Source of the DNA: Podocnemis expansa
Taxonomy: Eukaryota > Chordata > Testudines > Podocnemididae
Assembly: GCA_007922195.1 (NCBI GenBank)
Contig: ML681963.1
Coordinates: 55,538,005 to 55,602,004 of the forward strand
DNA length: 64,000 bases
Direction: 5' to 3'
Of this stretch, positions 34,947-47,718 are shown one piece after another. Within the stretch, counting starts at the first letter, position 1, and the number at the start of each line of letters is the position of its first letter. Below the pieces are notes generated by a model, which was given only the letters and a program-made list of their open reading frames with translations, did not search any database and was not told the DNA's origin. Made by a program: the position numbers and the translations under genes.

Positions 34947-36314
34947 CATAACCCTTCTGCCAGGGCAGGCTGGCAGAACAAGGGCTGGGTTCTACACCTA
35001 GGGATTTCCCAATAGTGTAACACCACCAGCCAGCTCAAGCCCCCACCCAGATTTCTGAGGAATCTTGCACTGTTCCCTGGGCACCCCAAAGGGTAAGGCT
35101 TCCCCACTCACAAGCACGAGTCTGAGTGTAGTAAACAGAACTTTTACTAGTAGTAAAACAGAATGCAAAAGGCCAAATAACAGAGATCAGCACTAATCTA
35201 GAAAAATCAATATAGAGCGAAGTTCCCAACAACCCACACCGCATAACAGAACATACAAACTTAATGGCAAAACTGGCACTGATCTGGAGAATCAGTGCTA
35301 ACTAGGCTCCCAACCAACCCTAAGGCACATAGGGAGTGTCTTTCACGCCAGCTGTCCGCCAACACTACCTACTGGTCACTCACTCTGTCCTCTAGAACTG
35401 TTCTTTGGCTCTGCCCACTGTCCACCAGCTCTATCCACTGGTCACTCGCATCACCCAGCTCACCACTGGCCACTCTCGCTGTCCTCTGGCTCTGCCCTCC
35501 AGTCACTCGCACCACCCAGCTCACCGCTGGCCGCTCTCGCCGTCCACTGGCTCCACTCTCTGATCACTCACACCACCCAGCTTGCTGCTCTCACCGTCCA
35601 CTGTCCACCAGCTCCGCCTTCCAGTCACTCACACTGCTTAGCTCGCTGCTCTCCCCATCCACCAGCTCCACCCTCCAGTCACTCACACCACCCAGCTTGC
35701 TGCTTTCCCCATAGACTAGCTCCACCTACTGCTCCTCTTCAGTAATTTCACCTCAAAGAGGGGGAGCTCCCTCTCTCTAGTAACCTCAGCTCAGAGAGTT
35801 TGCCTTTCTTTAGTCACAGCAGCTCAAACATCAAGTAGCTGCAAACACCTACTATTCTTAACAAAGGGGCCTCAAAGAAGCCCAACCAGATCTATCATTT
35901 AACCAGCAGGGGGCTAGGGTGAGACAAGAATGCCACCAGCCTTTTGCTCCAAAAGGAGCTAATGCACCTCCCCCCCACACCTTTTTTTCCCAAGGGGAAA
36001 TACCCAGTGGCCTTTCTTACAAGCCTTTTTTTAACTAAGGGTTGCTTTTATTCTTTAACTACCCCAGACAGATTTGGAACAAGCAGAGAATAGCATATCA
36101 CAACAGACAATATTTCATATTTCTCTTCAGTAGAATTACAGATATTGACAGATTTGTTAGCAGATTAACCACAAATACCATTACCCACTATAACCTACAC
36201 CCAGTATGCTAATATCTAATTGTGCTCTTTTGTGTTCATGCTAATACAGGAACCATGCAGATTAGCTGCCCCCCTTCAGAAGCTGTTTGGCACAGCTTCT
36301 AAGTCTGCCTTACA
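34947..36314 (-). mobile_element. Second solo LTR of the same family, 1368 bp, inverted
   Basis: Read on the minus strand it starts TGTAAGGCAG at 36314 exactly like the first copy and parallels it throughout. The 4-bp flanks CTAG (34943-34946) and GTAG (36315-36318) differ at one base. It is longer because of an expanded internal tandem repeat at 35360-35715. Confidence 0.85.
35360..35715. repeat. Expanded VNTR inside the LTR
   Basis: About five to six units of roughly 55-65 bp, each with (minus strand) GTGAGTGACTGG, GGAGCTGGTGGA and a GAGAGC.GC.AGCTGG block. The first LTR has only about two to three units at 33905-34045. An open frame across it simply follows the repeat. Confidence 0.8.
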
Positions 36315-36318
36315 GTAG

Positions 36319-37420
36319 GATGTGCCCAACTCTAACCTCCTCCTTCTCTAATCACAAAACCACAAGTACAGTAATGTCCTGGATTCTTCTAAGCAAATCC
36401 ACGATCACAGGAGGATCAGAATGGGACACACACATCCCACTTTACTGTATGTGTTATTGATGCACCAAAACCACAGGGGAAGGCAGGAGAGCTGGGGCCA
36501 GCATGCACAGAGATTTATGGGCTTCCTCAATCTCAGGCCATCAATTCTTCTTGAGTTTGCACCTTCATTTACTGAAGCCTGGATCCCACAATAGATGAAT
36601 CTAGCAAGTGGTCTCCTAATTGCCACTTGCCATGAAGACCTCTACCAGCCTAGGCTTCAGTCCCTGGACTCAGCAACTTCAGCTGGGTCCTAGCCCACAA
36701 TATGCTCAGCCAGACACACCACCCAGCTCTGTCTCTCCACCTCTAACCTCAGGGATGCACCATCTTAATCCACAGTCCCCTAGTAGCTCAGCCCTAGGTT
36801 CCCCTTACTCCTCAATCCTGGCCCCTCTCTTCCTTTGCAATTCCTTGAAAATGCCCTCTTGCCTCCTGCAGTTCTGCAGCTGCTGCTGGCTACCCCAGAT
36901 CCCCACATGACCCTATTTTCCCCCATCCTCTCCCAATCTGGGCTGCACAACCAAGTGCTGAGCAGGAGTCTAGTGTTTTCCAAGCACAGAGAAGCAACGG
37001 GGCACACAGAGAAATGAACCATTTACAGGCTTAACTGGTAACAAAAGAGGGGACGGGGCAAAAGCAATTTTTTGACATTCATAACAGATGCAGACCAGAG
37101 ATGCCAGGACGCAGAACAACCATATATCCAGGTCCTAGGGTTCAGCGTTAGCATAAATTAAGCACTGACCATTTGTCTCAGGGGACTACCTTGTTTCCTC
37201 CAGGCTCCTCAGAAGACTGCAAGAATTCTGTCTGCCTCCTGCCAGCTGCTGGGCTGCCTTGCAGGCAGGGGTCTCCCATGCAACAGACTCTGCAGTGGAG
37301 CAGATTCCTGGGAACAGGGAGAGACTCGGAACTTGATCCAGCTGAAAGAACCGTGAGAGCTTGACTCCAACTCCCCAGAGAGACATCCCATAATCCCAGG
37401 CAAACAGGATCCAAACCGAG
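36319..37420. other. No gene or clear repeat recognised
   Basis: Nothing supported beyond short open frames without domains. Confidence 0.45.
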
Positions 37421-37487
37421 GCTGGACAGAGCCAGCCCTAGGCAATTGGGGGTCCTAGGCAAGGAGTCATTGTGGGGGCCCCCAAAG

Positions 37488-37675
37488 CAGTGGTTGTTAA
37501 ACTTAGAGTCGGGACCCAGTACTGGGTCACAGACCTTCAGACGCTGGCTTGCGGCACCCCCTGCTGCCACTACCAAAAGACTAGAGTGCATTGTTCACAG
37601 ATGTAACTGTGGGGTCATGGGCATAAATGATTTTTTTCCAACTGAGTCCCAAAGAAAAAAGTTTGAAAACCACTG
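37488..37675. mobile_element. hAT-type MITE, about 188 bp
   Basis: CAGTGGTTGTTAAACTT and AAGTTTGAAAACCACTG are inverted ends. The flanking 8 bp do not match convincingly, so the TSD has decayed or the copy is nested in another repeat (GCCCTAGGCAATTGG at 37433). Confidence 0.65.
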
Positions 37676-37689
37676 CACTAAATGGTCTC

Positions 37690-38565
37690 CTATACACCTT
37701 CACTACCACCCTCACCATGGCCCTGGTCCCCCCTGAAGCCCAAACCACCACCCCCCCACAGTCCCAACTCCCAGCCACTGCCCCCTCCACAGCTCTGCCC
37801 CTCCCCCAGCTCCCTTCCAGCCCTGGCAATCCCCTGCCCCGTCTGAGGGGAAGCGTTGTGGACCCTAGCGCTTGTGGGGGTGGGGGCTGCTAACCGCTGG
37901 GGCCAGAGGCTGCACTGCCCACCCACCCGCACTGTCTGCAACGGGGGCAGAGCAGCGCTCCCCACCTAACCCCAGCTGGTCGCGCCTCCCCAGGGGGTAG
38001 AGTGTGCCCAGCATGGAGCTGGAGTTTGCAAGGGGCGGGGGCCCTGGAGCAGCCCACTCTGAAAAGTTCAGGACGCTTCTCCTCTGGCTATTCCAAGGCT
38101 GAATAGAGGCTACCTTGCCTCGAGGCCCTGGATCTGGCCCGTTCAGCCTTGGGGTGGCCAGAGTCAAAGTAGTCTGAACTCTTCAGAGCGGGCCATTCCA
38201 GGGCCCCACCCCCATAAGCCACAGCTCTGTACTGGCCACTCTCTGCCCCCTGAGGAAGCACAGCTGGCTAGGGGTAGGCGGTGAGTGCCGCTCCACTCCT
38301 GCTGCAGAGAGGCTGGGTAGGCGGGCAGCGCAGCTTCTGGCCCTGGCGGTCCTGTGCTCAAGAGGTGGGTGGGTGTGAGGAAATGAGTTGCCAACCCCTG
38401 AGTTAGGTTAGGCAAAGCAGGCAACCGTTACAAGGCCCCTCACTGCTTGCAGCCCTAGGTGGCCGCCTGCTTCGTGTACCCTAAAAACCGCCTCTGAGGT
38501 TGGAAGTGGTCCAGGGTATCCTGAGGTAGCTGCCCACAATGCAGCCTGCTATGGTTGAGACAGCC
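37690..38565. other. GC-rich stretch, no gene supported
   Basis: C- and G-rich sequence with open frames on both strands. The proline- and glycine-rich frames follow base composition, and no signal peptide, collagen triplet pattern or splice-supported exon is present. Confidence 0.4.
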
Positions 38566-38567
38566 AG

Positions 38568-39080
38568 GGGTAGGGCCATAGCTACAGCAGGGCAAAAGGG
38601 CCAAAGCCCCAGGCGTCAATTTAAGAGGGTGCCAGACATTTCCTGGCCCCAAAGAGGAACAGGCCTTAAGGGCACATTCCTCAGGGAGCTGGCGAAGGGA
38701 ACCCCCAACCGGCTCTGGCTGTGGCAGGTGAGGGGAACTCCTGCCAGGTTCTGGCTGCTCTGCCTAGCAAGAGTGGCCAGTGCTGGGCAGGAGGATGCCT
38801 CTGCCAGGCAAGAGAGTGCCTCTCCCCAAAGGTACCCTCCCACTTGGCACTGGCTGTGCTTGCTGGGCAGCAGGGGAAGGCACCCCCCACCCAGCATTGG
38901 CTATGCTTGCTGAGTGGCAGGGACCCCAGGAGTCCTTGCTGGTAGCAGGGAAAGCCCCCACTGAGGGGGTCTCTGCCAGGGGAGTACCCAAGCTGAGGCT
39001 GGATCGGGCCCTGGGGGTAGGGGGCACATCCAGGGCTACTTGCCTCAGGTGCCAACTATTTTGGTTATGGCCCTGGCCGG
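38568..39080. mobile_element. GC-rich element with internal tandem units
   Basis: The ends AGGGCCATAGCTA and GGTTATGGCCCT are inverted. The interior holds about six units of 50-60 bp built on GGGCAGCAGGG, CCAGCATTGGCT and TGCTTGCTG. The style is like the minisatellite at 10780. A poly(G) run follows at 39079-39094. Confidence 0.5.
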
Positions 39081-40744
39081 GGGGGGGGGGGGGGTTTTTA
39101 GGTAAGATGGAGACATGTACCGGCCAGATCGGGGGGGGGAGGGAGGCCCATAACACCTGGCTGAGCCAGCCCCCTTTCCTAGCCCAGCCTTGAGGTCAGG
39201 ACCCAGGCTGGCCAAGGGAACTGGCCAGGACACAGCTTGGGAACAGGCAGAGTGCAGACATCTTGTAAGTATAACCCAAGTAAACAGCTGGTTTTGCACA
39301 TGTAGGGCTGGGCCCAGTGCAGGGAACCTCTGCTTTAAGGTGACCAGTTCACAACAAGTTCAATCTGAATTTGACCTCTCTTTCAAGTCTAGTGTGTGAG
39401 AGTGTTTCATGTGCTTCTGTTTTTCCTGGCTGCTGGCCCATATAACTTTGTGCATGGTTGTCTCTGGGGTTGGTGTGTTCCCATCTGTGCACGCACCCAT
39501 CTGTATGTTTGTGGGTTTGTCCCTGTCAAAGATGGAGTGTGTGTTTGTGTCTCTCTGCAGGGGCCTTGTTTGTATGCACACCATGTGTTGCCATCCAGAG
39601 GCAGATTTTTATGCATGACGTAGTTTTACATTACTAATCTCTCTCTCTCTCTCCATTTCTTGTCTACATAGTGCTGTTGTCATCTTTAATATCAGGCATA
39701 GACAGGAGAAGCTTAAACTTCCCTCTTTTCCTGCCAGGTTAAATCGTTCACCAGGAATGTTTATTATTCCCACAAGTCAACTTTCCCCTCCACGGTATGT
39801 GTCCAGGGGTCAGGCCTGGCAGTACATGAAAGTGAAGGGTATTCAATAACCTAAAGCTGTGGAGAAGGTTTCCTCCAAGCTCCAACCATGGATAGGACTT
39901 TATTGATGCAGCATTCCATTCCCCATTTGTTTCCTATAAACAGCAGGTGGTAATATTTAGTAGGTTTCAGACAAAGCTTTTTGCATATGCTCCCTTGTTC
40001 AAGAGGAGCTACTTGTTAGCAGACAATTTTCATTTACTTAATACAATTTCTGATTTTTGTTCTCCCAGGGGCCTGAGCTGCTTTTGACCCAGACACCCCA
40101 GAACATTACTCCACAACTTCATAATTCCTGCGGAGGGGGTGAGGAGTGAGAGTCCACAGTCTGCTTTCCCACAGCTCTGCTGACTCCCCAGAAGGTCTGG
40201 AAGAAGCTTGCTTGCTTTCTCCCTCCCTCTGATGAAGGAGGAGAAATGAAGTGGAGCAAATTGTCCATTGCAACATCACACCTCCCCCTCTTTGGTTGCA
40301 GTTTAAGCCAAGGAGGGAATGCTGCACCAATGGGACCAGGATCCTTGGCACTCCATTTAGGCCTCCATTTATAGGGAAAGTTTAGTTCATTCTTACTTCC
40401 TCCCAGCCCCCTACATAGCCTGGGGTGGTCACATTTCTTGACAAATCAAAAGGTTATCTTAGGAGAAGCTGGGCACAGTTCAAGGCTGTCAAAACTGAAG
40501 AGGTTCTGGCTGGCAGGGCCCAGTTCTGTTGCTACAGCCTGGATAGGAGGACACACAACTCCCAGCTGCTCCAGTAAAAAATCCACTTTATTGCAAAAGC
40601 CTGTTCTTTCTCCCTTTCTCTGGAGCTGGCAATATCAGATCTGCAATGGCTGTGACAAGCTGTACCGGACAGGCTGGAGGGAAAATGTGACAAGCCTGCC
40701 AAAAGAGGGTAGGAACAAACCACAGTCATTCTTCAATGTCTATC
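39081..40744. other. No gene recognised; (CT)n at 39637-39654
   Basis: Only homopolymer G runs and a short CT microsatellite stand out. Confidence 0.45.
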
Positions 40745-40749
40745 CCAGA

Positions 40750-40985
40750 CCATAAATCAGTGTTAATCAATTACTCTGCCTCTCTCATTGGAGGGTCTCC
40801 AAGCACCTTGCAAATGCTAATTAATTCTCATAACCATTCCTGCAAAGACCACTACCTCCCATCTACAAGTGGGGAAACTGAGGCAGTGAGCAGGGCCATG
40901 ACTAGTTCACTATCATACAATGAAGTGTGTGGCAGGGCTGGAAATAAAATTGAGTCCTGGCTCTCAGTTCCCTCCTCTGACAACT
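40750..40985 (-). repeat. tRNA-SINE/MIR-like repeat, antisense
   Basis: CTAATTAATTCTCATAACC, ACAAGTGGGGAAACTGAGGC and TGTGGCAGGGCTGGAAATA follow the antisense SINE order, ending CTCCTCTGACAACTAGATCCC. Confidence 0.7.
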
Positions 40986-42262
40986 AGATCCCATTCTTCT
41001 CCATGTCTCAGGAGCCAAACTCAGGAGTCCTGATGTCTAACCTCCACTCCAGTGACTCATCTACAGTTTCTAGGTCTCATGAACAGCTCCAGCTTAGCCT
41101 CTGCAGAGGCAATGAAGGCAACTGCACTCAGGCTTCTAAGCACCATTGGTAGCAAAGAGGAATTAGGAGCAGCCATTGCCCAAAGGCACCACAGGTCAGA
41201 CACCATGGCTCTAAATCCCAACCTGCTCTGGGGCTAAATAGAGGGAACCTCAGAAGAACATTGAGCAGAGAACCCCAAACAGCACTCCCTGACCCTCAGC
41301 AGTGGTGCCCCAGGGTCACTGAGCAAGGAAGGGCTCTGAAAGTGATTAGCTAGGTTTTTGCATCTGCTCTTCCCTCATTAAAACCCACCTTGGTCAAGTA
41401 AGGTCAGAAGCCATCCCACCACCAGTTGTGTCCATGTGAGATATGACAAGCTAAGTGACTTTGGATGGAAGACCTGCACAGCACATCCGGGAGACAGAGC
41501 TCATGATATAGAATGTGGAGCCTTTCTCTGGGAGCCAGAGCTGAGTCCCCCATTCAATGCTGTTTGCCACTCCGTCAGGGAGATTTCCTGGCTAGCTGGC
41601 TGCCTCCCACTACTGGCCATGGTGTCTTGGGAATTCACATGCTGGTCCTGTAAAGCCATCAACATCTCTGCCTGGGAAAGGCTAGCAAAAGGGTGATGCT
41701 GAGCTCCCAGTGACACAAAGTTAGTGAATTGGTTCTCAGTTTGGCCCCAGGAGGTCAGCAGGAGTGGAGGAGGCCCAGTACATAGCTGGAAACCACACCC
41801 TTTACCTGCGTGACAAGGGGAGGCAGGTAGCAGTTCTCCAAGCTCAGTGCTATACTCTGATGCCAACTGGGCAGTGCTGTGACCAGAATCCAGGCCCTCA
41901 CTTGAACTGGTGAAAACTAACCAGGAGGGATTCTGCTGAAGCCAACGACAGAGTGGTGTAGATGAGATCAGAATCAGAACCACTGGGCACTGGAGGAGTT
42001 GTTCTCCTCTCTATTTATTCTCACGTTTCCTCTCCTGTCTTTTTAAAACACAGCTATTGTCAAATAGGGAGGTTCCCAGCGCTGGTGTCTGCAAGGTATG
42101 TCCTGGGCTCATCAACACAGGCCTGCAGATCCCCCCCACACTGTCCCCAAAGCCTCCCTCTAATACTGGTCACCCCATGGACAGTCTCAGCTTCCACCCC
42201 AATCGCTTTTACCTGAAGGACACTCCATGCCCCAACAACATGCTTTATGTGGACTACGCATG
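40986..42262. other. No gene recognised
   Basis: A SINE-like CTCAGGAGTCCTGATGTCTAA at 41020 is the only recognisable motif. Confidence 0.4.
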
Positions 42263-42264
42263 CT

Positions 42265-42360
42265 CAACAAACAAGTCTGGTGGCATTTTTAAAAACTAAC
42301 ATTTATTTATCACATGAATTTGTCAGTCTTTAAAAGTGCCACCACACTCCCTTTTTGTTT
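42265..42360. repeat. Foldback repeat, short form
   Basis: The left arm (AAGTCTGGTGGCATTTTTAAAAACTAAC) and right arm (GTCAGTCTTTAAAAGTGCCACCACACTCC) pair, but the middle of the arms is missing. Confidence 0.75.
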
Positions 42361-43033
42361 TTGTTGGACTTGAATAACACTGCGCTCTCCCCGCTCCCCA
42401 AATCAACAGATATAGGACATCTCTGCCTCCAATAACTGTAGAACCCCCATGACAGTCACAAGTGAATTCAGCATGGACACGGCTGTCTCTTGATGATGCT
42501 CCAGAGACCCACAGCAGCTGCTGTTCTGTCTTCAGAGAAAGCTGCAGCCAGAGGCCCCAAGCAATGAGTTGTGAGTATGTTGGCCATAACAGTGAGTGGG
42601 TTTCTAATTCACCCTGACCAGGGGAAACCATTCTGTCCTCCCTTCTTCTCTCACCAGACAGGGCACATTGCTACTGCTGGGAATTCCTCAGGAAAAGCCG
42701 GGACGGTTTCCCTACTCCTGCTACTGGTACAGCCCCTGCAGTGGCACCCCAGGTACTGCTATTACTACAGGCCTATACACTTACATTCAGACTTTCACTT
42801 TTCTCTGCTGAGAGCTCTCCCAGGAACAGCCTTGGCATCACAGCCAGCCCGTCAGCAGACAGATTAAAGAGAAAGGGTTTTGGCTTGTTTTAATAACTTT
42901 TGGCTTGAAACACAAATCCTTTACGGACTCCAAGGCAGGCCTAGCATTTGCATGTGTCAGTAGGATTTTGCTCAGTATCCTGCAGCTTTCAGCTGCTTAA
43001 CAAGTCAATTGCCATCGTAGCAAGTGCTGGCCA

Positions 43034-43235
43034 GCAGCATGGCCCAAGCAGATAGGGCCTTGTACAGAGAGATGAGAGTTCCAGTCCCAGTTCTGCTGTG
43101 GGATCCTCAACAAGTCTCTGGAACTGTTCCCTCACAATCTGCCTGTCTTGTTTAATTAGACTAAGCTCATCAAGGCAGAGATTGCCTCTTCCTACAACTA
43201 TGGCTCTGGAAGCCTCTATAGCTGGTCTAACAATG
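43034..43235 (+). repeat. tRNA-derived SINE, near full length
   Basis: The head GCATGGCCCAAGCAGATAGGGCC, the box B-like GAGTTCCAGTCCCAG and the tail TTAGACTAAGCTCATCAAGGCAGAG are in order. Confidence 0.75.
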
Positions 43236-44094
43236 TTGATCCTAGCCCCACTGCACAGGTTTGACAGACAGCTTTTGCGATTTAGCTCTCCCACTGGTAC
43301 ACGGGGGAGGGGGTCGTAGGCTCCATTTCTTGCACTGGACTTTGGCTATTATTTAACACTCTTGAACCTTTCATTGCTCACTTCAGGATGCCTAGAAAAC
43401 CACTTGCATTCTAACTCCTATGTCCAACAAGGAACTTTGCCTTAGAAAGTCAAAGATATCTCCGCTCACTGATGTGCAGCCCCCACTGTGCCAGCTAGCT
43501 CACCGCCAGCTCATTCCACATAAAATAAAATACCATCTGATATAGGGGCTGATTACTATTTGGCCACCCTAAACCCCATTACAATATCAGACTCTGCAGA
43601 CCAGCGAGAACAGAACCATGAGCAGACAGAGACTTTTCTCCCTGGAGACTGACTATTTTTATGGTGTCACCAAACCAACTACAGAATGACCAAGTTCTGC
43701 AGCCATGGGACACAATTCAACTAGCTCATAGAGGGTGGCTGGCCTGGCTACAGCAGCAGCAGCACAGATGTGCTGTCTATGCCCTCTGCTGGTCAAGATA
43801 TTCAACCAGAGTTCTGAGCAGGAAAAGCACACAGATCTAGGAATGGGAAGGGATTGCAACAGGAGTGTTTCATTCTGTTTGGCTGAAATGGGCACCAATA
43901 TGAAGATGTCTTAGCACCCGAGAGAGAGAAAGCGTGCACCCAGAGCCCCTCCTGCATGAGATGCACAGCATCTCTACAACAAACCATACCTCTGCTGGGA
44001 TGCCTACAAATTGCTCCCTTCTGAAACTTCTCCAACTGTGGTGAGCTGTGACTTGCTCCCTCATTCTCCTGATGCAAGCTCTCCACAAGAGTCA

Positions 44095-44245
44095 GGTCCA
44101 TCCTCCCTGAGCTCGTTGGGGCAAGGATTGCCTGTTACTTGTCTGAGCAGGACCTGGCACAACAGGCCCAGCCCCTTAAATGGCACTCCTAGGCAATACT
44201 GTCATTATGGAGGCATCAGGCCCAGCACCATAGTTAGGGGCCCAC
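44095..44245 (+). repeat. SINE 3' tail fragment
   Basis: GAGCTCGTTGGGGCAAGGATTGCC, ACCTGGCACAACAGGCCC and GGCACTCCTAGGCAATACTG match the sauropsid SINE tail seen at 34445 and 43150. Confidence 0.7.
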
Positions 44246-44439
44246 TGAGCTTTACATTTAAATCTAAGCAGTAACCACCAGATTTATAAGACACACTGGA
44301 ATTTACCCCTAGAGAAGACATTTTTCCACAGGAAAAAGTAAGTTATGGCGAGACTGTGAGTGGAATGCCCTTTGCTCATTACTAGGACCAGAAACAATTC
44401 GAAGCTGGCATTCTGCTAAGCGGTATAGAGGGAGTATCA

Positions 44440-44620
44440 CAGCTTAGTCACCTGGGAAGATGGACCAAAATAGCGATCCCAGAATAGCTGCCCCTGTGGA
44501 TGGACTATTCTGCAATGATCAGTGGCTTTGTGAGAACACCAGTTACTCCAGAATAGAGTGAGAATAGATATTCTAGTCCGTCTTCACATAGACAAGCACT
44601 CAGTAATTCAAGTTCACAAC
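44440..44620. mobile_element. MITE-like fragment
   Basis: CCCAGAATAGCTGCCCC and CTCCAGAATAGAGTGAG lead to the end-like CACATAGACAAGC at about 44586-44598. Boundaries are approximate. Confidence 0.45.
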
Positions 44621-44684
44621 AGGCTGGTTTCACATTAGTATAAATCACTGACAAATCTCCTCTCCCCCAACTGTATATGAACCT

Positions 44685-44880
44685 GTTTCAGTGCCAACCC
44701 AACAGTTTGTGGCACCCTAGGCAAACTATTACTTTAGCACCCCCACCTACATTCAGTATAGAGAAAAATATTTTTTTTAAATGGGGGAGGAAGGGGGTTT
44801 GAAATCACTTCCAACTAATTTGGCGCTCTAGGTGACCACCTAGTTCATCTGTGTGGTTGGGCCGGCCCTGCCCAGCTTAA
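44685..44880. mobile_element. Repeat with GGCCGGCCCTG end
   Basis: GTGGCACCCTAGGCAAACTA through CTAGGTGACCACCTAG to GGGCCGGCCCTG is a diverged element related to the sequence hosting the MITE at 37488. Confidence 0.5.
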
Positions 44881-47148
44881 AACACCCACACATCATCTCA
44901 CAGGACCAGTTTAAGATAACACTTTCCCTATTACACCGACAGCCCAAAGCTCCCAATGTCATATGATGGAGCAACAGCAGTTGCTCCTCATAGGCAAGGC
45001 TGCAGATGACTTTCTGTTGTAAGACCAAGTCTGAGCATCCTACAAAATCCAAACTCAGAAAAATAAAGTTACATCAGACTCAAAACAGAGATCCAATATT
45101 TCCAGCAAATTTTGAATACCTGATTTATCTCACTATGAAACTTTGCTTCAGGGCAAAATAAGCAAATCCAAGGACATTTATCCAACACCTTTACCACTTC
45201 CCCCCAAAAGGCTCTTGCTAAAACAGGATCCAGCTCTGAAAACCCTTTGCTCTGCCCAACTCTGGCAGGAGGTGAGAAAATGCTTTGTTCCCCTCTTTCA
45301 ACACTTCAGCAAACTAACCAGGGGTACTTTATCCTTTTCCTGGTTCTAACAGCTCTCTGCTACTTCCCCAGTTCCAAAGTCCATTCAGGACAAACCTGAC
45401 ATGGCCTCCCTCTGAAAGGCTAAGAGGGCTCACTCAGTTTTTCTAATCTACAGGGGAAACATACTCGAAATCTGGCATTTGGTGATGTTTGACTTGGACT
45501 CAACCCCATCACCATCTGAGAGCAAAGGAGTGCTTCAGTGCTGTAACAAATGTTATGACTACAATAGTAGTCCATTCAAGCTGCACACAAGGCATTTAAT
45601 CTTAAAAGAAAATCTTGTAAAATGTGTGAGTGAGTTTGTTTTTTGTAAAAAGCTAGCTGGCAAAGGAAGTCAGGCTCTGCCTCTGGAGAGTCCCAGCTTT
45701 GAAGTGTGGAAGAATGACTTTGGAGACATTAGCATAGCCCACAGTGGCATGATGGAATCAAAGTTGTCTTAGGAGAAATGGAACAACTGAGGAGCAAAAA
45801 GCAAAGGCTGTCTTTTAGGGAGAAGGGCTGGGGCTGCTGCACTGAGAGGCATGAGAATTGAACTGGGGGGGCACAAGCCCTACAAATCAAATATTTTACA
45901 ATTATCTGAACATTTTATCTGTATTTTGATGAAACCCACTACTATTACACTCTTTAAAACTACCCTGACTATACTGAAGACCCAGTATGCAGACATTTAT
46001 AGCCACATTAGCTGAAGCACAATTTTAACAATGATTTAAGAGAGTTTTAAAGGTTGGAGATGTACTTTCCCTTAGCTCTTTAGTGCACTGACTGTGCATG
46101 GATAGTGATATTGCAACAGGGTTGCAACCTCATACAAACACACAACTTTATGAATGTCCTCCCATGCACTGCTGCCTATCAGGATCAAAGTGCACTGGCA
46201 CAGCTACATGGGAGTGCACTTCCGGGCTAACAGCACATGAGAGAAGGGAAGAACTGAGGCTCATAATCAGCAGCACTGCTAACCCTAAAGATAAACAGGG
46301 GCCAGGCAGAGGCACTGCTGGCTCGGCGGTGGACCCAGGGCTACGTGCGCTGCAACTCGGGACTCGAGCCCTATGGGCCAAGTGCTAGCAATGCACCAGG
46401 CCAGGCCCCCACTGGCCACCCAGGCACCAATACGTTCCATACCCACTCCCACTGGTTCCCTGAGCACTTCCCTACCTGCCTCCGCCACTGCCCCGAGCCC
46501 TTCCCTAACCCCCTGTCCCACCGCTGGCCCTTGCTGCCCCAGGCAGATCCCCTCCCCCACACCCGTTTCCCATCAATCCTGAGTGCCTGTCTCTGATGCT
46601 GCCGCCCCCTCCCCCCACACCCGGCTGCCGGAGATAACTGCTGCAGCAGCTCAGGCCAGGAAGGGACTTTTTAAAACTCCCAGGCCCAGCCTGGGGCAGT
46701 TCCTTACCCCAGACAGGTAGAGGCCGCAGCTGCTGGCTGTGCGTAGCTGGCAGCGTTCCCTGTGTGGGACTCAGCCACCATGCACTTCGCTGCTCAGGGC
46801 CTGTCCCTGAGTTTCAGGGGGTCTGAGGCCCCCAGAGCCCCATGCTAGCGACACCTCCGGCCCTGGGCTCTGCACTGCCCATAGCCACCAGCTGTCACGA
46901 GATTCCTAGGCAGCCCATAAAGAAAGTAGTGCAAGGGAAGCTGAAGCTGAGACTTTATTTTAAGTTTTTTTCCTTTCAGCTGCCACGCTGGAGATCATTC
47001 TTCCCATGAAAATAGCTCATGTCCCTATGCAGCTTGTCACCTGTGTGACACTGGATACTGCATTAAATTTAGACACAGCTACACCTCCAACAGAATGTAT
47101 GCTGAGACCGCCTCTGTGACCCCTCTGGTAGGTGTGTGTCATGGTTTC
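44881..47148. other. No gene recognised; GC-rich at 46270-46860
   Basis: 46270-46860 is C-rich with overlapping open frames on both strands that follow composition. Nothing else is supported. Confidence 0.4.
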
Positions 47149-47160
47149 TATGACCACCTT

Positions 47161-47718
47161 CCAAAGGGGTAGCCATGTCAGTCTAGTTCAGTAAAACAAA
47201 CAAGAAGTCTAGGGGAACTTTTAAAGACTAACAAGTAACAGTTTTCAAGTACCTAAAAGGTTGTTACAAGGAGGAGGGAGAAAAATTATTCTCCTTAACC
47301 ACTGATGATAGGACAAGAAGCAATAGGCTTACATTACAGCATGGGAAGTTTATGCTGGAATTAGCAAAAAATTCCTAACTGTCTGGGTGATTAACCACTG
47401 GATAAGCTGCATAGGGAGGCTGTGGAATGTCCATCACTGGAAATTTTTAAAAGCAGTTTAGACAAACACCTCTCAGGGATGGTTTAAGATGGTACTTGAT
47501 CCTGCCATGAGTGCAGGGGACTGGACTTGATGAACTCTCATGGTCCCTTCTAGGTTCTATGACTATGATTTATTGCACGAGCTTTCCTGGGTGAATATCC
47601 CACTTCATCAGACGCTTATTCATCTGTAAGCATCTGACAAAGTGGGACTTCCTCTCACAAAAAGCACATGCAATAAATAAATTTGTTAGTCTTTAAAAGT
47701 ACCACTAGACTCCTTGTT
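47161..47718 (+). mobile_element. Foldback retroposon split by a CR1 insertion, with perfect 12-bp TSD
   Basis: The flanking TATGACCACCTT occurs at 47149-47160 and 47719-47730. The element starts CCAAAGGGGTAGCCATGTCAG, enters the left arm (AAAGACTAACAA), is interrupted at about 47235, and resumes at about 47568 with ATTTATTGCACGAGC. It then folds back and ends CTAGACTCCTTGT. Confidence 0.85.
47236..47567 (+). mobile_element. CR1-family LINE 3' end, inserted in a foldback repeat
   Basis: GGAGGCTGTGGAATGTCC, ACAAACACCTCTCAGGGATGG, GACTTGATGAACTCTCATGG and the terminal GGTTCTATGACTATGA are the sense-strand CR1 3' end, severely 5'-truncated. Confidence 0.9.

Noticed and set aside
33333..36314. 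A single provirus with two LTRs
   Set aside because: The LTRs are in opposite orientation, have different 4-bp duplications, and the 509-bp spacer has part of a SINE and no retroviral frame, primer-binding site or polypurine tract.
36580..39200. Collagen-type exon (COL8A2) in the GC-rich stretch
   Set aside because: No Gly-X-Y periodicity in any frame; frames are short and compositional.
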